A stretch of DNA of 64,000 bases from Seminavis robusta (GCA_903772945.1 CAICTM010000034.1:62001-126000), one strand, 5' to 3'. Numbered from the stretch's first letter, positions 12,201 to 22,713 are shown. Notes: generated by a model from the letters alone, not told the origin. Numbers and translations are program-made.

Positions 12201-14696
12201 GGAGCTGTCGCAGCCATTCCATTCATCAGAAAGCTGGAAGAACTGGAGGTCATACTCAGGAACGGACTCATGCACAAACTCCACTTGCTGTTGACCAGAG
12301 GAGGAGAAGATAGATGTGCCCAGATTGCTGCAGTCTATGAGTGTGACCTGCTGGGTGCTGTCCACCTCGCAGCTCTGGGCAGGTTCCGTATCCATGAACC
12401 TGAACCGTGCAGGTATTGGCGGTGGGATCATCACAGCCCGCATAGTAGTCAATGTCAACCATGAGTCCAATGGAGTAGTCATAGGTGACCTGTCCTGTGC
12501 GACATCCAGTATAGGGATTTGCGGATGTGTCTTGGAAGGTTCTATCCACAGTAAAGCAATCTCCATACTCTGGTAGTCCTTGGAACTGTTCCATGGAAAT
12601 CATGGAAGAAGTGGCGTACTGGGATGAGATGGTGGTCTCCACATAACTGGGGGCATCGGACACTGGCACTAGGCTGGGGAAGGTGGAGACGGTAACACTG
12701 GGGCCTGTTGTGGCGCTGTCGCAGCCATTCCATTCATCAGAGAGCTGGAAGAACTGGAGGTCATACTCAGGAACGGACTCATGCACAAACTCCACTTGCT
12801 GTGACCAGAGGAGGAGAAGATAGATGTGCCCAGATTGCTGCAGTCTATGAGTGTGACCTGCTGGGTGCTGTCCACCTCGCAGCTCTGGCAGGTTCCGTAT
12901 CCATGAACCTGAACGTGCAGGTATTGGCGGTGGGATCATCACAGCCCGCATAGTAGTCAATGTCAACCATGAGTCCAATGGAGTAGTCATAGGTGACCTG
13001 TCCTGTGCGACATCCAGTATAGGGATTTGCGGATGTGTCTTGGAAGGTTCTATCCACAGTAAAGCAATCTCCATACTCTGGTAGTCCTTGGAACTGTTCC
13101 ATGGAAATCATGGAAGAAGTGGCGTACTGGGATGAGATGGTGGTCTCCACATAACTGGGGGCATCGGACACTGGCACTAGGCTGGGGAAGGTGGAGACAG
13201 TACCGCTGGGGCCTGTGTGGAGCTGTCGCAGCCATTCCATTCATCAGAAAGCTGGAAGAACTGGAGGTCATACTCAGGAACGGACTCATGCACAAACTCC
13301 ACTTGCTGTTGACCAGAGGAGGAGAAGATAGATGTGCCAGATTGCTGCAATCTAAGAGTGTGACCTGCTGGGTGCTGTCCACCTCGCAGCTCTGGCAGGT
13401 TCCGTATCCATGAACCTGAACGGTGCAGGTATTGGCGGTGGGATCATCACAGCCCGCATAGTAGTCAATGTCAACCATGAGTCCAATGGAGTAATCATAG
13501 GTGACCTGTCCTGTGCGACATCCAGTATAGTGATTCGCAGATGTGTCTTGGAAGGTTCTATCCACAGTAAAGCAATCTCCATACTCTGGCAGTCCTTGGA
13601 ACTGTTCCATGGATATCCTGGAAGTAGAGACGAAGGTCTCCACAAAGCTGGGTGCATCGGATATTGGCACTTGCGAGGGCGCCGTGGTTCCAACAAACGA
13701 GTCAATATGGGTGGGCCCTGAGGTGTCATATTCGGCTTGAGCGGGATGGTTGCACTTTTCCTCGTCAAATGCCAACCTCAAAAAATGGAGCGCATATTCG
13801 GACTCGGGTGCTCCGTCGTAAAAGAATTCGACCGTCTGAGGGGAGCTGGTAAATATGGGGGGACTGTCGAGGTTGGTACAATCCGTAAGAGTGACTTGTC
13901 CTCCAGTACTGTAGGAACATGCGTTACAAAATCCCACCCCATCGACTTCAATGGTACATGTATCGGGAAGCGCCACTGGATCGTGGCAGTCACGCACAAT
14001 CTCAGCTCGTGCGACCAAATAAATTTCCTTGTCGTATCCGGTATCAACAATATCGTTTCCATCGGGAGTGGCCTTGTCTCCCCCATTGTAGTATGTATAA
14101 GTCAAACTGGATTCGACACATCCCGTGACTGGATGAGCGGAAGATCCAATCATGGTTCGCTGGACTACATAGCAATCTCCCAGAGTGGGATCTCCATTGA
14201 CAATGTCCATTATGGCGAATGATGAAATGGGAAAGGGAGTTGGGGCATTTGTATCTGTGGAACTGTCTGTGCCTCCGACAGATGGAGTCTGCGTGGGAGC
14301 ATCGGTCCATTGGGGCACGGGAAAGCTAGATGCTGGACAAGGATCATTGGAGAATGACGAGTAGAGCGTGTATGCGGGCAGACAAGCCACGGGATTTCCC
14401 ACGTCGTCGTACGTGCAACTGGTATCATTGGCCCCGGCCGCCTTGATGGAGCAATCTCCCGTAGAAACCATAAAGCATTCGTCATTGATTTCTTCAAGAG
14501 TGCAGCAATCGCCTCGAAAGACTAGAGCGTCCTGAACTTCCGTACAATTCATATTCAACGCAATCTCGCACACGGACTCACAAGCCATGGCAGCTCCATC
14601 CACAGGAGTCACTGGCAGTAGACACACCAAGCAAGTCACTACATGTACTAGTAGCAGACACTTCTTCTTAAGTCCAAGGAAACTCATCGTCTTCAT
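3268..14696 (-). CDS. Giant secreted modular Cys-rich protein (16 modules, SDAPS linkers, three SEA-like domains); three exons
   Basis: Three exons: 14696-8142, 8056-6197 and 6131-3268. The 85-nt and 65-nt introns are GT-AG, both phase 1, and both splice to DFVQSYAW. The intact product would be about 3,750 residues. It starts with a signal peptide (MKTMSFLGLKKKCLLLVHVV) and a Cys-rich head. Sixteen modules follow. The core pattern is GDxxxGDC[FY]xV, a lone Cys, YxYxxG, DC, a Cys pair near GxGxCxxC, DCSNL and a final Cys, giving eight cysteines and so perhaps four disulfides. The exon 2 and 3 modules have an extra YCC. Modules are joined by SDAPS/PS linkers, very Ser/Pro-rich at 4250-4790. An alpha/beta domain of about 110 residues with SEA-like spacing occurs at both exon junctions and at the C-terminus. 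No membrane anchor is visible. I infer an extracellular matrix or adhesive protein. The 9.6-13.6 kb array has several frame breaks that look like base-calling losses, although a pseudogene cannot be excluded. Confidence 0.8.
4741..8056 (-). repeat. Tandem duplication of ~1.9 kb inside the giant gene, including its intron
   Basis: Exon 2 with its two modules recurs as the 5' part of exon 3. Corresponding points lie 1904 bp apart (gacaacattc at 4801 and 6705) and 1925 bp apart at the exon starts (6131 and 8056). The difference is a 21-bp PISEAPS linker repeat present once more in exon 2. Over about 1.2 kb the copies differ at only a handful of bases (for example Asp to Gly near 5463/7367, Phe-Met-Asp-Thr to Tyr-Met-Asp-Ala near 4903/6807). 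Both copies begin exactly after a phase-1 intron, so the duplicated block is an intron-plus-exon cassette. Confidence 0.92.
9551..13615 (-). repeat. Array of eight ~510-bp units, each encoding one Cys-rich module plus linker
   Basis: The landmark ccatgga(a/t)atc occurs at 10060, 10561, 11066, 11573, 12081, 12591, 13099 and 13607. Spacings are 501, 505, 507, 508, 510, 508 and 508. A clean unit is 510 bp, or 170 codons: a module starting MEQFQGLPEYGDCF, the eight cysteines, then a linker with SDAPSYVETTISSQYATSS. Units are nearly identical in substitutions but differ by one- or two-base losses, often in G or C runs (for example ggcctgtggtgg against ggcctgtgtgg). The outermost units are the most diverged (TSRIS at the 5' end, a different linker at the 3' end), as expected for an array that grows by unequal exchange in the middle. 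Confidence 0.93.
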
Positions 14697-16132
14697 TCTA
14701 ACTCAAACTGATCTGATCTTCAGTGATTGCTAAACAAAACAAAAGATAAAGAATAGATAAGATAAGACAAGATAAGATCTGTTACCCATCCACCATGAAC
14801 TTATACTTGTACTTGTACTTACCAAGCTGTTGTTGTCATCTCGAGCCAAAAGATATGCAGGGATTTGGTTGTTGGCTCTTTCGCTCTTTGCTTGCTTGGT
14901 TATCTTTCTCAATCCAGCCATCTCGAGCCATGGGTAGCATCGAATGATAATAATTGAATTATTCTAAAGGCCCAAAGCATTCCCAATGACTTGCTTTGAA
15001 CTGGTAGCTTCCCACTCTGTTCTCCACGGGACTCTGAGACTTATGTAGCTTGGTTCATACTACTCTAATAGTACAGTTCCACACAGCAGAGGCACCGATT
15101 CGTGCTTCAGTTCCACAAAGATCGGACTCACACTGTTAAATCTTATTGGTTCTTGACATTCAACCATGATGAATGTTATCCCTTTGGATACCGGTTGGAA
15201 CGATACCGACTCTCCCTAGACGCTTCTATCCCCAATGGTTAGTAAAGCCCCTCCATGACCATGCCCGACCATCGTACCAACCCAGCGTTCAATGGGTAGA
15301 AACCCTTTGTACAATGACAATGGCGTTCTGGTGAAATCTGGTTGGGCCAAGTCTTTACCATTGTCCGGTCTCTCGAATTAATGAGACTATGGTAACTATT
15401 AAAATGACACAATGTTTTATCAAAATAGATAAAATGGGAAGATATCATTCGGATCTTCTCCAAAGGGGACACACGGATCAGCAATCATGCATGAAAGCAA
15501 AGCTAAGGGAAGTACCGTATGATAGCAAGCAGAAAACAAGATAAATCAAAAGTCCTTGCTCCTTGCTTGGATGTGAGTTCAGGCTGCGTACTTTTGATTC
15601 ATCATTCGGTTAATAATGAACTCTTTTGCATGCTACCAGGTAGCTAGCTACTACTAGACTAACTTTAGAACTTGGCTTCTACCAGGCAGGCCATTGCACT
15701 CTGCATTCTGATTGCCAATCTTACATAAACAAGACACAAGAATGCACGGCGAAAGTCGTTTGCAGATTGTTGGCTACAGTACAGTACCTAAAAGAGCTGA
15801 CCAAAAGAACCTATATTTTTCTCTCCTTCTCTCTTTTTCAAAAGATCTTAGTTTTTTGATCATATCTATTCCCTATAATCCTATTTCCAGACACTCTAGT
15901 TGAATGAGGGTGTTTGCGTGTCTTTATACAGCATTCGAAGGAGGAAGGATGACTGGCTAACCAAATCGCTCTTGGCCACTTCATCCCACCACCAACAGCA
16001 AACAGCAACAGCAAGAGCAACAGCAGCACAACTGGCTTGGCTCTTTCAATAGGTCATAATCTTATCTACAACCTTTGATAGCTTTTTAGTTAAGTTATAG
16101 GTTAAATAAAAAGAAGACAAGACAAAAACAAG
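14697..16132. promoter_or_regulatory. Divergent intergenic region between the giant gene and the first GDPH gene
   Basis: About 1.4 kb separates two divergently transcribed secretory-protein genes. Next to the giant gene lies a run of GATAAG/GATAAA words at 14743-14778, read on its own strand as CTTATCTTATC. CTTATC also occurs at about 16056-16062 before the GDPH gene. I see no further coding sequence; short open frames here are not supported. A shared promoter is inferred from layout only. Confidence 0.45.
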
Positions 16133-17260
16133 ATGATGATCAGCAAGACCAACTTGTTGGTGTTTGCCACCATTGCCAACTTTGTGGCCATTGGCACTCT
16201 CATGGCCCTGCCCAAGAATCAGCCTGGATCTACTACTGTCAGTAGTGGTATTGATGGTATTGATGGTATTGAAGCCCCCAAGGCTGCCCCCATTGAAGCT
16301 GTTGCTGTTGTTAGCGGAGTTCCAGCAGTCCAAAGACGCCGTCGTTTGGATGATCCCGGAACTTCTGCCGAATCCGTGGAACGTGGTTTTAGTATCCCTT
16401 CCCCTACCACTCCGGCTCCTTCGGCAGCTCCTCAAGATGCTCCCACTCCCGACAGTAGTCCCACTACCGACACTACGACCAACGTCAAGGGAGATCCGCA
16501 CTTTCAGACATTTGGAGACGAAAAGTTTGATTACCATGGAGAATGTGATTTGGTCCTTCTCAAGAATCCAAGCTACAAGGGAATGGAAGTTCACATTCGG
16601 ACCAAGATTACTGAATGGTGGAGTTCCGTTGAAGCTGCTGCCGTCAAACTAGGAGACGATATCTTGGAAGTCAACGCGGGAAGTCTCGACAAGTGGATGT
16701 TCATCAATGGAAAGCCCAATGAAGAAATGGAAGAAAAGAAATATTACACTGCGTGGATGTCGGACATGCAGGTCAGATACCGACGATCCGGTATTGTCCG
16801 AGAGGCTAACATCTACCTAGAGGGACGTCCTGAACGTCTTCGATTCAGAATCTACAAGGACTTTGTTCGTGTAGACATTGATTGGAGGGCCAATCCGGAA
16901 CACTACAAGGGAGCTATTGGGCTCTTGGGAAGCTACGATTTGGGTGGCAAACGGGTTGCTAGAGATGGAAAGACATACATCCACTTGCATACCGAGTTTG
17001 GACAAGAATGGCAAGTACAGGAAGATGAACCCAAACTATTCCATACCTACGAGGGAGCCACTGTGTCACCCAACAAGTGCATGCTGCCAGAGTACAAAAA
17101 CAAACAGGAATGGAAGGCGTCCCTTCGACGTCGACTTGCCGGAGGTCTCACCAAGGAACAAATTGAAAAGGCATGTGCCCATGTCGATCCTGGTGAACGT
17201 GATGAGTGTATCTTTGATGTCACTGCCACTCAAGATTTGGAAATGGCCAATGTTTACTAA
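16133..17260 (+). CDS. GDPH-domain (von Willebrand factor D-like) secreted protein, copy 1
   Basis: A single exon of 375 residues. Residues 1-25 form a signal peptide. Residues 26-117 are a low-complexity stretch ending in a Pro/Ser/Thr/Asp linker (APSAAPQDAPTPDSSP). The VWD-like domain fills the rest, with VKGDPHFQTF at about residue 118, HGECDLVLLKN, VHIRTK, a beta-rich middle (AAVKLGDDILEVNAG, GLLGSYDLGGKRVARDG, FGQEWQV) and a C-terminal ERDECIFDVTATQD. Four cysteines lie in the domain. GDPH domains are known from many diatom secreted proteins, including ones reported in adhesive trails of a raphid diatom, so a mucilage or adhesion role is likely but inferred. In VWF-type domains this region binds calcium and mediates multimerisation. 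It is divergent from the giant Cys-rich gene and paralogous to the gene at 19389. Confidence 0.85.
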   Translation: MMISKTNLLVFATIANFVAIGTLMALPKNQPGSTTVSSGIDGIDGIEAPKAAPIEAVAVVSGVPAVQRRRRLDDPGTSAESVERGFSIPSPTTPAPSAAPQDAPTPDSSPTTDTTTNVKGDPHFQTFGDEKFDYHGECDLVLLKNPSYKGMEVHIRTKITEWWSSVEAAAVKLGDDILEVNAGSLDKWMFINGKPNEEMEEKKYYTAWMSDMQVRYRRSGIVREANIYLEGRPERLRFRIYKDFVRVDIDWRANPEHYKGAIGLLGSYDLGGKRVARDGKTYIHLHTEFGQEWQVQEDEPKLFHTYEGATVSPNKCMLPEYKNKQEWKASLRRRLAGGLTKEQIEKACAHVDPGERDECIFDVTATQDLEMANVY

Positions 17261-19388
17261 AAAACGTCTTTGTTGCGTGCATGCCTGCATGCCTGCATGC
17301 ATACGGTACATGTCGAACTGGATCGGATCGAGTCAGAGCCAGCGTCAGAGTCGGTACGGTAGACTCACTCCGTTGTCAAGGGTACGGTAGGACGAAACCA
17401 AACTATTAGATCAAGGAGCAGTTTTATAGGAAAATGTCGTTACGTTAAAACGACGGACCACGGATAGTTTTTAGTACAATCTAGCTATGGTACCGGTACG
17501 GCAGCTGCCCAGCGAGTCCATCGAGCGAGAACCGATCGATCGATCGATCGATCGATCGAGCGCTCGAGCCGTGGGAGTCAACAAGCCCCGACAGTACTCG
17601 GAGCACTGAATCTTCACCGGCAACTACTGCCGGTATGAGCGTATGAAACTCAACCAGTAGTCGCATGTAACAGCCCACCATTACAAGGCTTCGAGTGGTC
17701 GACAGAGCAAGTTCGACAGTACCGTATCCTCAGGCCAAAACGGTGCAATTTCACGTGAGCCACACAGAGCCACGGTACGACGCCATTCGGCAGGAACAAG
17801 CCAAGCAGAGGCTGGAGCAGTCAGCACAGGAGTGACAAATGGACCCGCAGAGGCTATTGTACCTGATCAATAGGAAAAGAAGAGGAACCCCCTCAAGCTC
17901 CACCAAGATACTAGCAAAATCCTTTTAATTAAGTGAGAATCGTATCACGGGGCTACGTGTTTTGGGACCCTCCTTCTGGCTTGGATTTTACAGTCAAACG
18001 AGACAACGGTTCAGGTAGCGCCAGGAAAATGATTACCCTTCCTTCAGCCTTCGTTTTCGTGGGGCTCGTGGGGAGGCATGATTGTGGCGTCCTTATCTCC
18101 TGAAGCAACGTACCGTACCGGTACGGTCCCCAACTCGATGCGCTTTGCAAACTGAAGATCTGGCTGGCTGAGGCAATCTCGAGTCCGGTCACCAAATGGA
18201 TCAATGGAGTTTCGGTAGTCTACTGTTCCGTACGACCGGTAGGATTGAAAAGTAGCTATAATAGTAGTAGCTAATAACAACAGGACCTCTGCATTGGTAC
18301 GGGCAGAAGCAATACTGCAATACTGCAATACTGTACGAAGACAGGGTGCAATTCTTAGCTTTGCTTCGCTCACCATGGGGCACCAATGCACTCCTTCGTT
18401 GCTTTCACGTCGACCTGAGGTTGGCGGTTGGCTCTGCCGAGAGTTGCGCACTGACTCGATACCACACCCACAATGGTGGGGTTGCAATGTGTCCTGAGGG
18501 GATATCACGAAATCGTCCCAATGCAATTCGAGGCAGGGTTCTCCTTGCTTGCCATTGGCTCCTGCCTGATTTGACAATCAACCATTCTTTCCATGGGAGT
18601 GAGTAGCACAGGCGGATGATAATCATGACGACAGCACTTCTGCTACGGTACCGGTACCTCCGATCTACCAGGGACGAACTCTCGTTGCTGGTATGGAGCC
18701 TTGGAATATCCTGAAGTATCCGGACATGATGCGGCCTAGTCACACCTCAACTCTCTAAAAACCAACCTGACTGCCTTGAAAATGTAGCTTCTTTGTAAGG
18801 TTCAAGTTAGAAATGGTTCTGCACGCAAGGTCGGAAACCAGCGAAAATATTTCTCAGACTTCCTTTACTGAAGTCATCCTGGGTGTTGATCGGAAATAGA
18901 CAACCTGTAGGTGGAACGTAGGATTAGTACCCGTGCCAGTTCGATAGGCAGGAAAAGACCTCATTTGTTGGGAGATGAGGACATTATACTAGAATTGTGA
19001 GTTGTTCAGGAACGGATTATTTAAAGTCTCTTTTCCCAGAATGCATTGGACCGACGTCAGTCACTTTGCAATGACCTCCATCGAGGAGCAGAGAAGGCAT
19101 TCATAAGGGATCTATGACCAGATTTTGATAGAGGGGCTTGTATGCCTTAAGTTGGAGTCTACGATCAGGTCATCTTTCCACGAACTTTTGGTATCATCGG
19201 TCACTGTAACACCACCTGGCACTTACCAGTAAAAACAACCGGCACCGGCAACCCAATTTATTTGCAAGTGAAAGGCTTGCTAGTTTTGTTCTCATTGTTT
19301 CGCTTTCCCAACAACCAAAAAGGAAAAGAAGAAACGATCATCTATTAAAGTCTACCAAAACTCATCTTATCTTATCTTATCAACCAAA
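17261..19388. other. Intergenic, between the two GDPH genes
   Basis: About 2.1 kb with no supported gene. It contains a GATC run (17533-17559), several TACCGGTAC palindromes (17488, 18115, 18648), a short CAATACTG repeat (18310-18335) and, just before the next start codon, CTTATCTTATCTTATC at 19366-19381. Open frames up to 177 codons near 18044-18577 show no domain, start context or composition that supports coding. Confidence 0.55.
17533..17559. repeat. GATC tandem repeat
   Basis: About six to seven copies of the self-complementary tetramer GATC lie in the 3' flank of the first GDPH gene. The run can fold on itself completely. It is one of several palindromic simple repeats between genes here. 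Confidence 0.9.
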
Positions 19389-20375
19389 ATGATTTTCCCG
19401 TCCAGCAAGACTTTCTTTCTCCTCGCCGCTGCCTTTGCTGTGGTCCGTGCTGAGGACGACCCCAACAATGAACGTGGTTTTGGTGGCTTGCGTGCGCCTA
19501 CCACCACAGCCCCGGCTCCCACCGATGCTCCCACTCAGTCTCCTGTTGCCACTCCCGATGACAAAACTACTGTTGACGACACGTCCAACGTCAAGGGAGA
19601 TCCTCACTTCCAGACGTTTGGAGAAGAGAAGTATGACTACCATGGCGAGTGTGATTTGGTCTTGTTGAAGAATCCTCTCTTCAAGGAAGTGGGCATGGAG
19701 GTCCACATTCGTACCAAGATCACTGACTGGTGGAGTTCCGTTGAAGCCGCCGCTGTCAAGCTTGGCGATGAAGTGTTGGAAGTCAATGCCGGCAACTTGG
19801 ATCAGTGGCTCTGGATCAATGGCAACGCCAACGAAGAGATGGAAGACAACAAGTACTACACTTCCCAGGTCAATGGCATGCACGTCCGCTACCAGCGCAA
19901 GGGTGTCAACCGTGAAGCCAACATCTACCTTGAAGGCCGCCCCGAACGTCTCCGCCTCAGGACCTACAAGGACTTTGTTCGTGTCGATATTGACTACAAG
20001 ATCAACCCAGAGCACTACAAGGGAGCTCTTGGATTGCTTGGAAGCTTTGACATGAATGGCAAGCGTGTTGGCCGGGATGGAAAGACCAAGATTCACAACT
20101 ACGATGCATTCGGACAAGAATGGCAAGTCCGTGAAGACGATCCCCAGCTCTTCCACTCTTATGAAGGTGCTGTTGTCGCTCCCAACAAGTGCAAGCTTCC
20201 TGAGTTCCGCACCAAGCAGGAAATGAAGTCCATGATTCGCAAGCGTCGTCTTGCAGGTGGACTCTCTGAGGATGCCATTGAGAGGGCATGTGCTCATGTT
20301 CCTGAAGGTGAACGTGAAGATTGCATCTACGATGTCACTGCCACGCAGGATGTTGGCATGGCCAGTGTCTTCTAA
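19389..20375 (+). CDS. GDPH-domain (von Willebrand factor D-like) secreted protein, copy 2
   Basis: A single exon of 328 residues. It has a clear signal peptide (MIFPSSKTFFLLAAAFAVVR, cleavage near AEDD), a short Pro/Thr linker (TTTAPAPTDAPTQSP), then the same VWD-like domain as the gene at 16133. Shared blocks include SNVKGDPHFQTFGEEKYDYH at about residue 65, HGECDLVLLKN, AAVKLGDEVLEVNAGNLD, NIYLEGRPERLRLR, KDFVRVDID, GLLGSFDMNGKRVGRDGKT, FGQEWQV and the end motif REDCIYDVTATQDVGMA. The two genes are tandem paralogues. They are conserved over the domain but different in the signal peptide and linker, so the domain is what selection keeps. Codons here end in C more often than in copy 1, which may mean stronger expression. 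The leader carries a CTTATC run directly before the ATG. Confidence 0.86.
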   Translation: MIFPSSKTFFLLAAAFAVVRAEDDPNNERGFGGLRAPTTTAPAPTDAPTQSPVATPDDKTTVDDTSNVKGDPHFQTFGEEKYDYHGECDLVLLKNPLFKEVGMEVHIRTKITDWWSSVEAAAVKLGDEVLEVNAGNLDQWLWINGNANEEMEDNKYYTSQVNGMHVRYQRKGVNREANIYLEGRPERLRLRTYKDFVRVDIDYKINPEHYKGALGLLGSFDMNGKRVGRDGKTKIHNYDAFGQEWQVREDDPQLFHSYEGAVVAPNKCKLPEFRTKQEMKSMIRKRRLAGGLSEDAIERACAHVPEGEREDCIYDVTATQDVGMASVF

Positions 20376-22345
20376 GCAGCCAGGCAGCATGGTGTAAACT
20401 AGTAGAGAATTTGGGTAGAAGAACAAAATGACGAAACACGCATAACAAAATGAGTATTAATAATAGCTCATAAGAATGAAACAACCATTGTTACACTGGG
20501 GAATGAATCGAATGCTGGTGCTGCTTTTTGAGTACTATCATAGTAGTTGCATAGCCAGCTAGCTAGCTAGATGCCATGGTGGCTTGGGCGCACAAGCTTT
20601 TACAGCCCTCTTGGCTCTTGGCTGGCCACCTAGCTAGATTTGAGGAAGGACGGACTATTACTGTACCGGTACTTTGGAAGAAACCAATACATGTACGCAG
20701 ACACAACCAAAAGAGGAAGCTGACGGCAATCTTCTCGCACGGTGGCCGAAATTAGTTTCGGTTGGTTTCGTGCTGTACTGAATGCGGTACCGGTACCGGT
20801 ACCGGCCATGCTCCACAATCAATCGTCTTTTTCAAGAGGCCCTTGCCTGCAGCTCGGTGGTACCCAAAGGCCCCTCATCCCGATGAACAAGACCACTAGC
20901 TAGCTAGCTAGCTAGCTGGCTAGACTAAGCTAGCTAGAAATCGGTCACCGGTGTCACTGTGTAGGTACCAGCGCGTAAAAGGCATGCCGAGTCGAGTCCC
21001 ACGAAGTAGAAAGACTTAGTCCTCAACTCTACTGTACCAATAATCTACCGATGGCAATTTATACGGTTCCTTGACTCGACTCGACTCGACTCGACTCCAC
21101 TGTCACTGTATCATCAAGATGATGTTACTAGCTAGTAGTACTGTAGTTCCTTTACTCCTTACAGCGGCTACTCCTCTTTTCAGCGGCTACTCGTACTATG
21201 ACAGGCTCTCCTTGTTTCGATCCATACCGGTACAGCTGGCAACAGCCGTCGCTGTCAAGCTTTTTCAGTTCGCCACTCGACACTCGAGGCATCATCCAAG
21301 TTCCACGTTGGGACGCCTCCCTGCTCTACCGGTAACCCCCCAAATGCTATAATGAATACCATGGGAGAGATTCTTATGTTTTGTGGTGGTTCCTCGTTCG
21401 GCTTGGCCATAGAAGCAGCCTCCGAGCGACATGTCAGTCGACCACCGCGTACCTTTGCGTCGAGTTTAGCCGTTGGCCGTTTCAGTTTGAAAATAAAACG
21501 GCAAAACAATGACGAGCTCCATTTTGATTTCTGATTTGATGTTGACACCTTGCCAAAATGAAACGATCGTTTGCTGAACTGATGAAACGCCGTTGCCTGA
21601 AGCACGCCTTTTCTTCCAACAAACAACACAACAAAGTCTTCTTCTTCCTCTCGAAGACTTGCATGACGATGACACCTTTGCCGGTGCTGCTTGCAGGAGA
21701 GTGATTGGGCTTCCCCTGTGGGGCCCACGGTTCACTCTTCGCCGGCAATGGTGTTGTCTTGCGGTGGTTCCAGTGGGTTGGTTGGTTCGTACGGTCGGTT
21801 CCTCATCTTCAACAAACAAGGTCAGTTCACATTCTTCTCAAAATGTCTCATTGGGTGCCATTTTCCGGTGCTCCTTCGTGGGCTGCTTCGAGCCTTGTTA
21901 GGAGAGTGAGTGGGCGGCCATTTCATGAGTCCGTTCCATTTGCTCTCTGCCGGAACCAGCCTTTCATTTCTTCATTTGATATTGCAACATGTCTTCTAAC
22001 CTTCCTTCTTTCCTCCTTTTGTCATGCGGTTGACAATGATGTTTTGGCCGTTCGTGACTCAGTCGTCTTGCGGTGGTTCCTCTCAAGGTAAGTCCATGTG
22101 TTCCTGTCTTTTGTGTCATTGCTCATTTCACGGTCGTCGACCGTTGCCGCCTCATCTCCTTTCGTTCCCAATGTAGGTATTGATTCGTGTTCGAGTGACA
22201 GTCTCAACAACGACAGGTACGGTCCGCTAGTGAACCAGCATGCATGCATACTGACGGTCGTTGGTTGTACGCGGCGCCGTCGACTGCGTGGTTGGTTCTG
22301 GATTCATCTAAACCATCCAGTGCGGTGGAAGAAGAAGATGAATCG

Positions 22346-22460
22346 ATGATTGTTGCAGGCTGCTCCGAGTGCTTCTTTAAAGGCGCTGACATGAAGAAGT
22401 AATTCTCGCTCGGATTGGATTTGTACTGGAGAAGCATTCGGAGCAGCCACAAGTTTCATC
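22346..22460. repeat. 115-bp hairpin-forming repeat, copy 1
   Basis: Identical as far as I can read to 22599-22713, in the same orientation and 253 bp apart. Its ends are inverted: GGCTGCTCCGAGTGCTTCT near the left pairs with AGAAGCATTCGGAGCAGCC near the right, 18 of 19 bases, around a loop of about 56 nt. A second shared element of about 33 bp (ctggattcatcta) precedes this copy and follows it again, so part of the flank is duplicated too. It could be a small foldback mobile element or a transcribed hairpin. Confidence 0.85.
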
Positions 22461-22598
22461 TGGATTCATCTAAGCCATCCAGTGCGGTGGAAGAACAAGA
22501 CGAATCGACAGCAGCCAAGGAAGGCACCAATCCAGTTCCGAAACAAATGGCGAGTTCTTGGATTGCTTGCGATTGGCTGGGAGCAGGGATGTGGTAGT

Positions 22599-22713
22599 AT
22601 GATTGTTGCAGGCTGCTCCGAGTGCTTCTTTAAAGGCGCTGACATGAAGAAGTAATTCTCGCTCGGATTGGATTTGTACTGGAGAAGCATTCGGAGCAGC
22701 CACAAGTTTCATC
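22599..22713. repeat. 115-bp hairpin-forming repeat, copy 2
   Basis: The second copy of the repeat at 22346-22460, with the same 19-base inverted arms. The lack of differences between copies implies a recent duplication or conversion, in contrast to the surrounding sequence, which looks old and unconstrained. Confidence 0.85.

Noticed and set aside
3268-14696. Treating the region as four or more separate genes
   Set aside because: Two GT-AG introns join the pieces exactly in phase, only one signal peptide exists (at 14696) and the intermediate pieces lack proper starts.
18044-18577. 177-codon minus-strand frame between the GDPH genes
   Set aside because: No domain, no signal, mixed composition; it spans TACCGGTAC palindromes, which are intergenic elsewhere in the window.
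21255-21728. 157-codon minus-strand frame
   Set aside because: No recognisable motif or plausible splice partner, and its region is rich in recurring low-complexity phrases.
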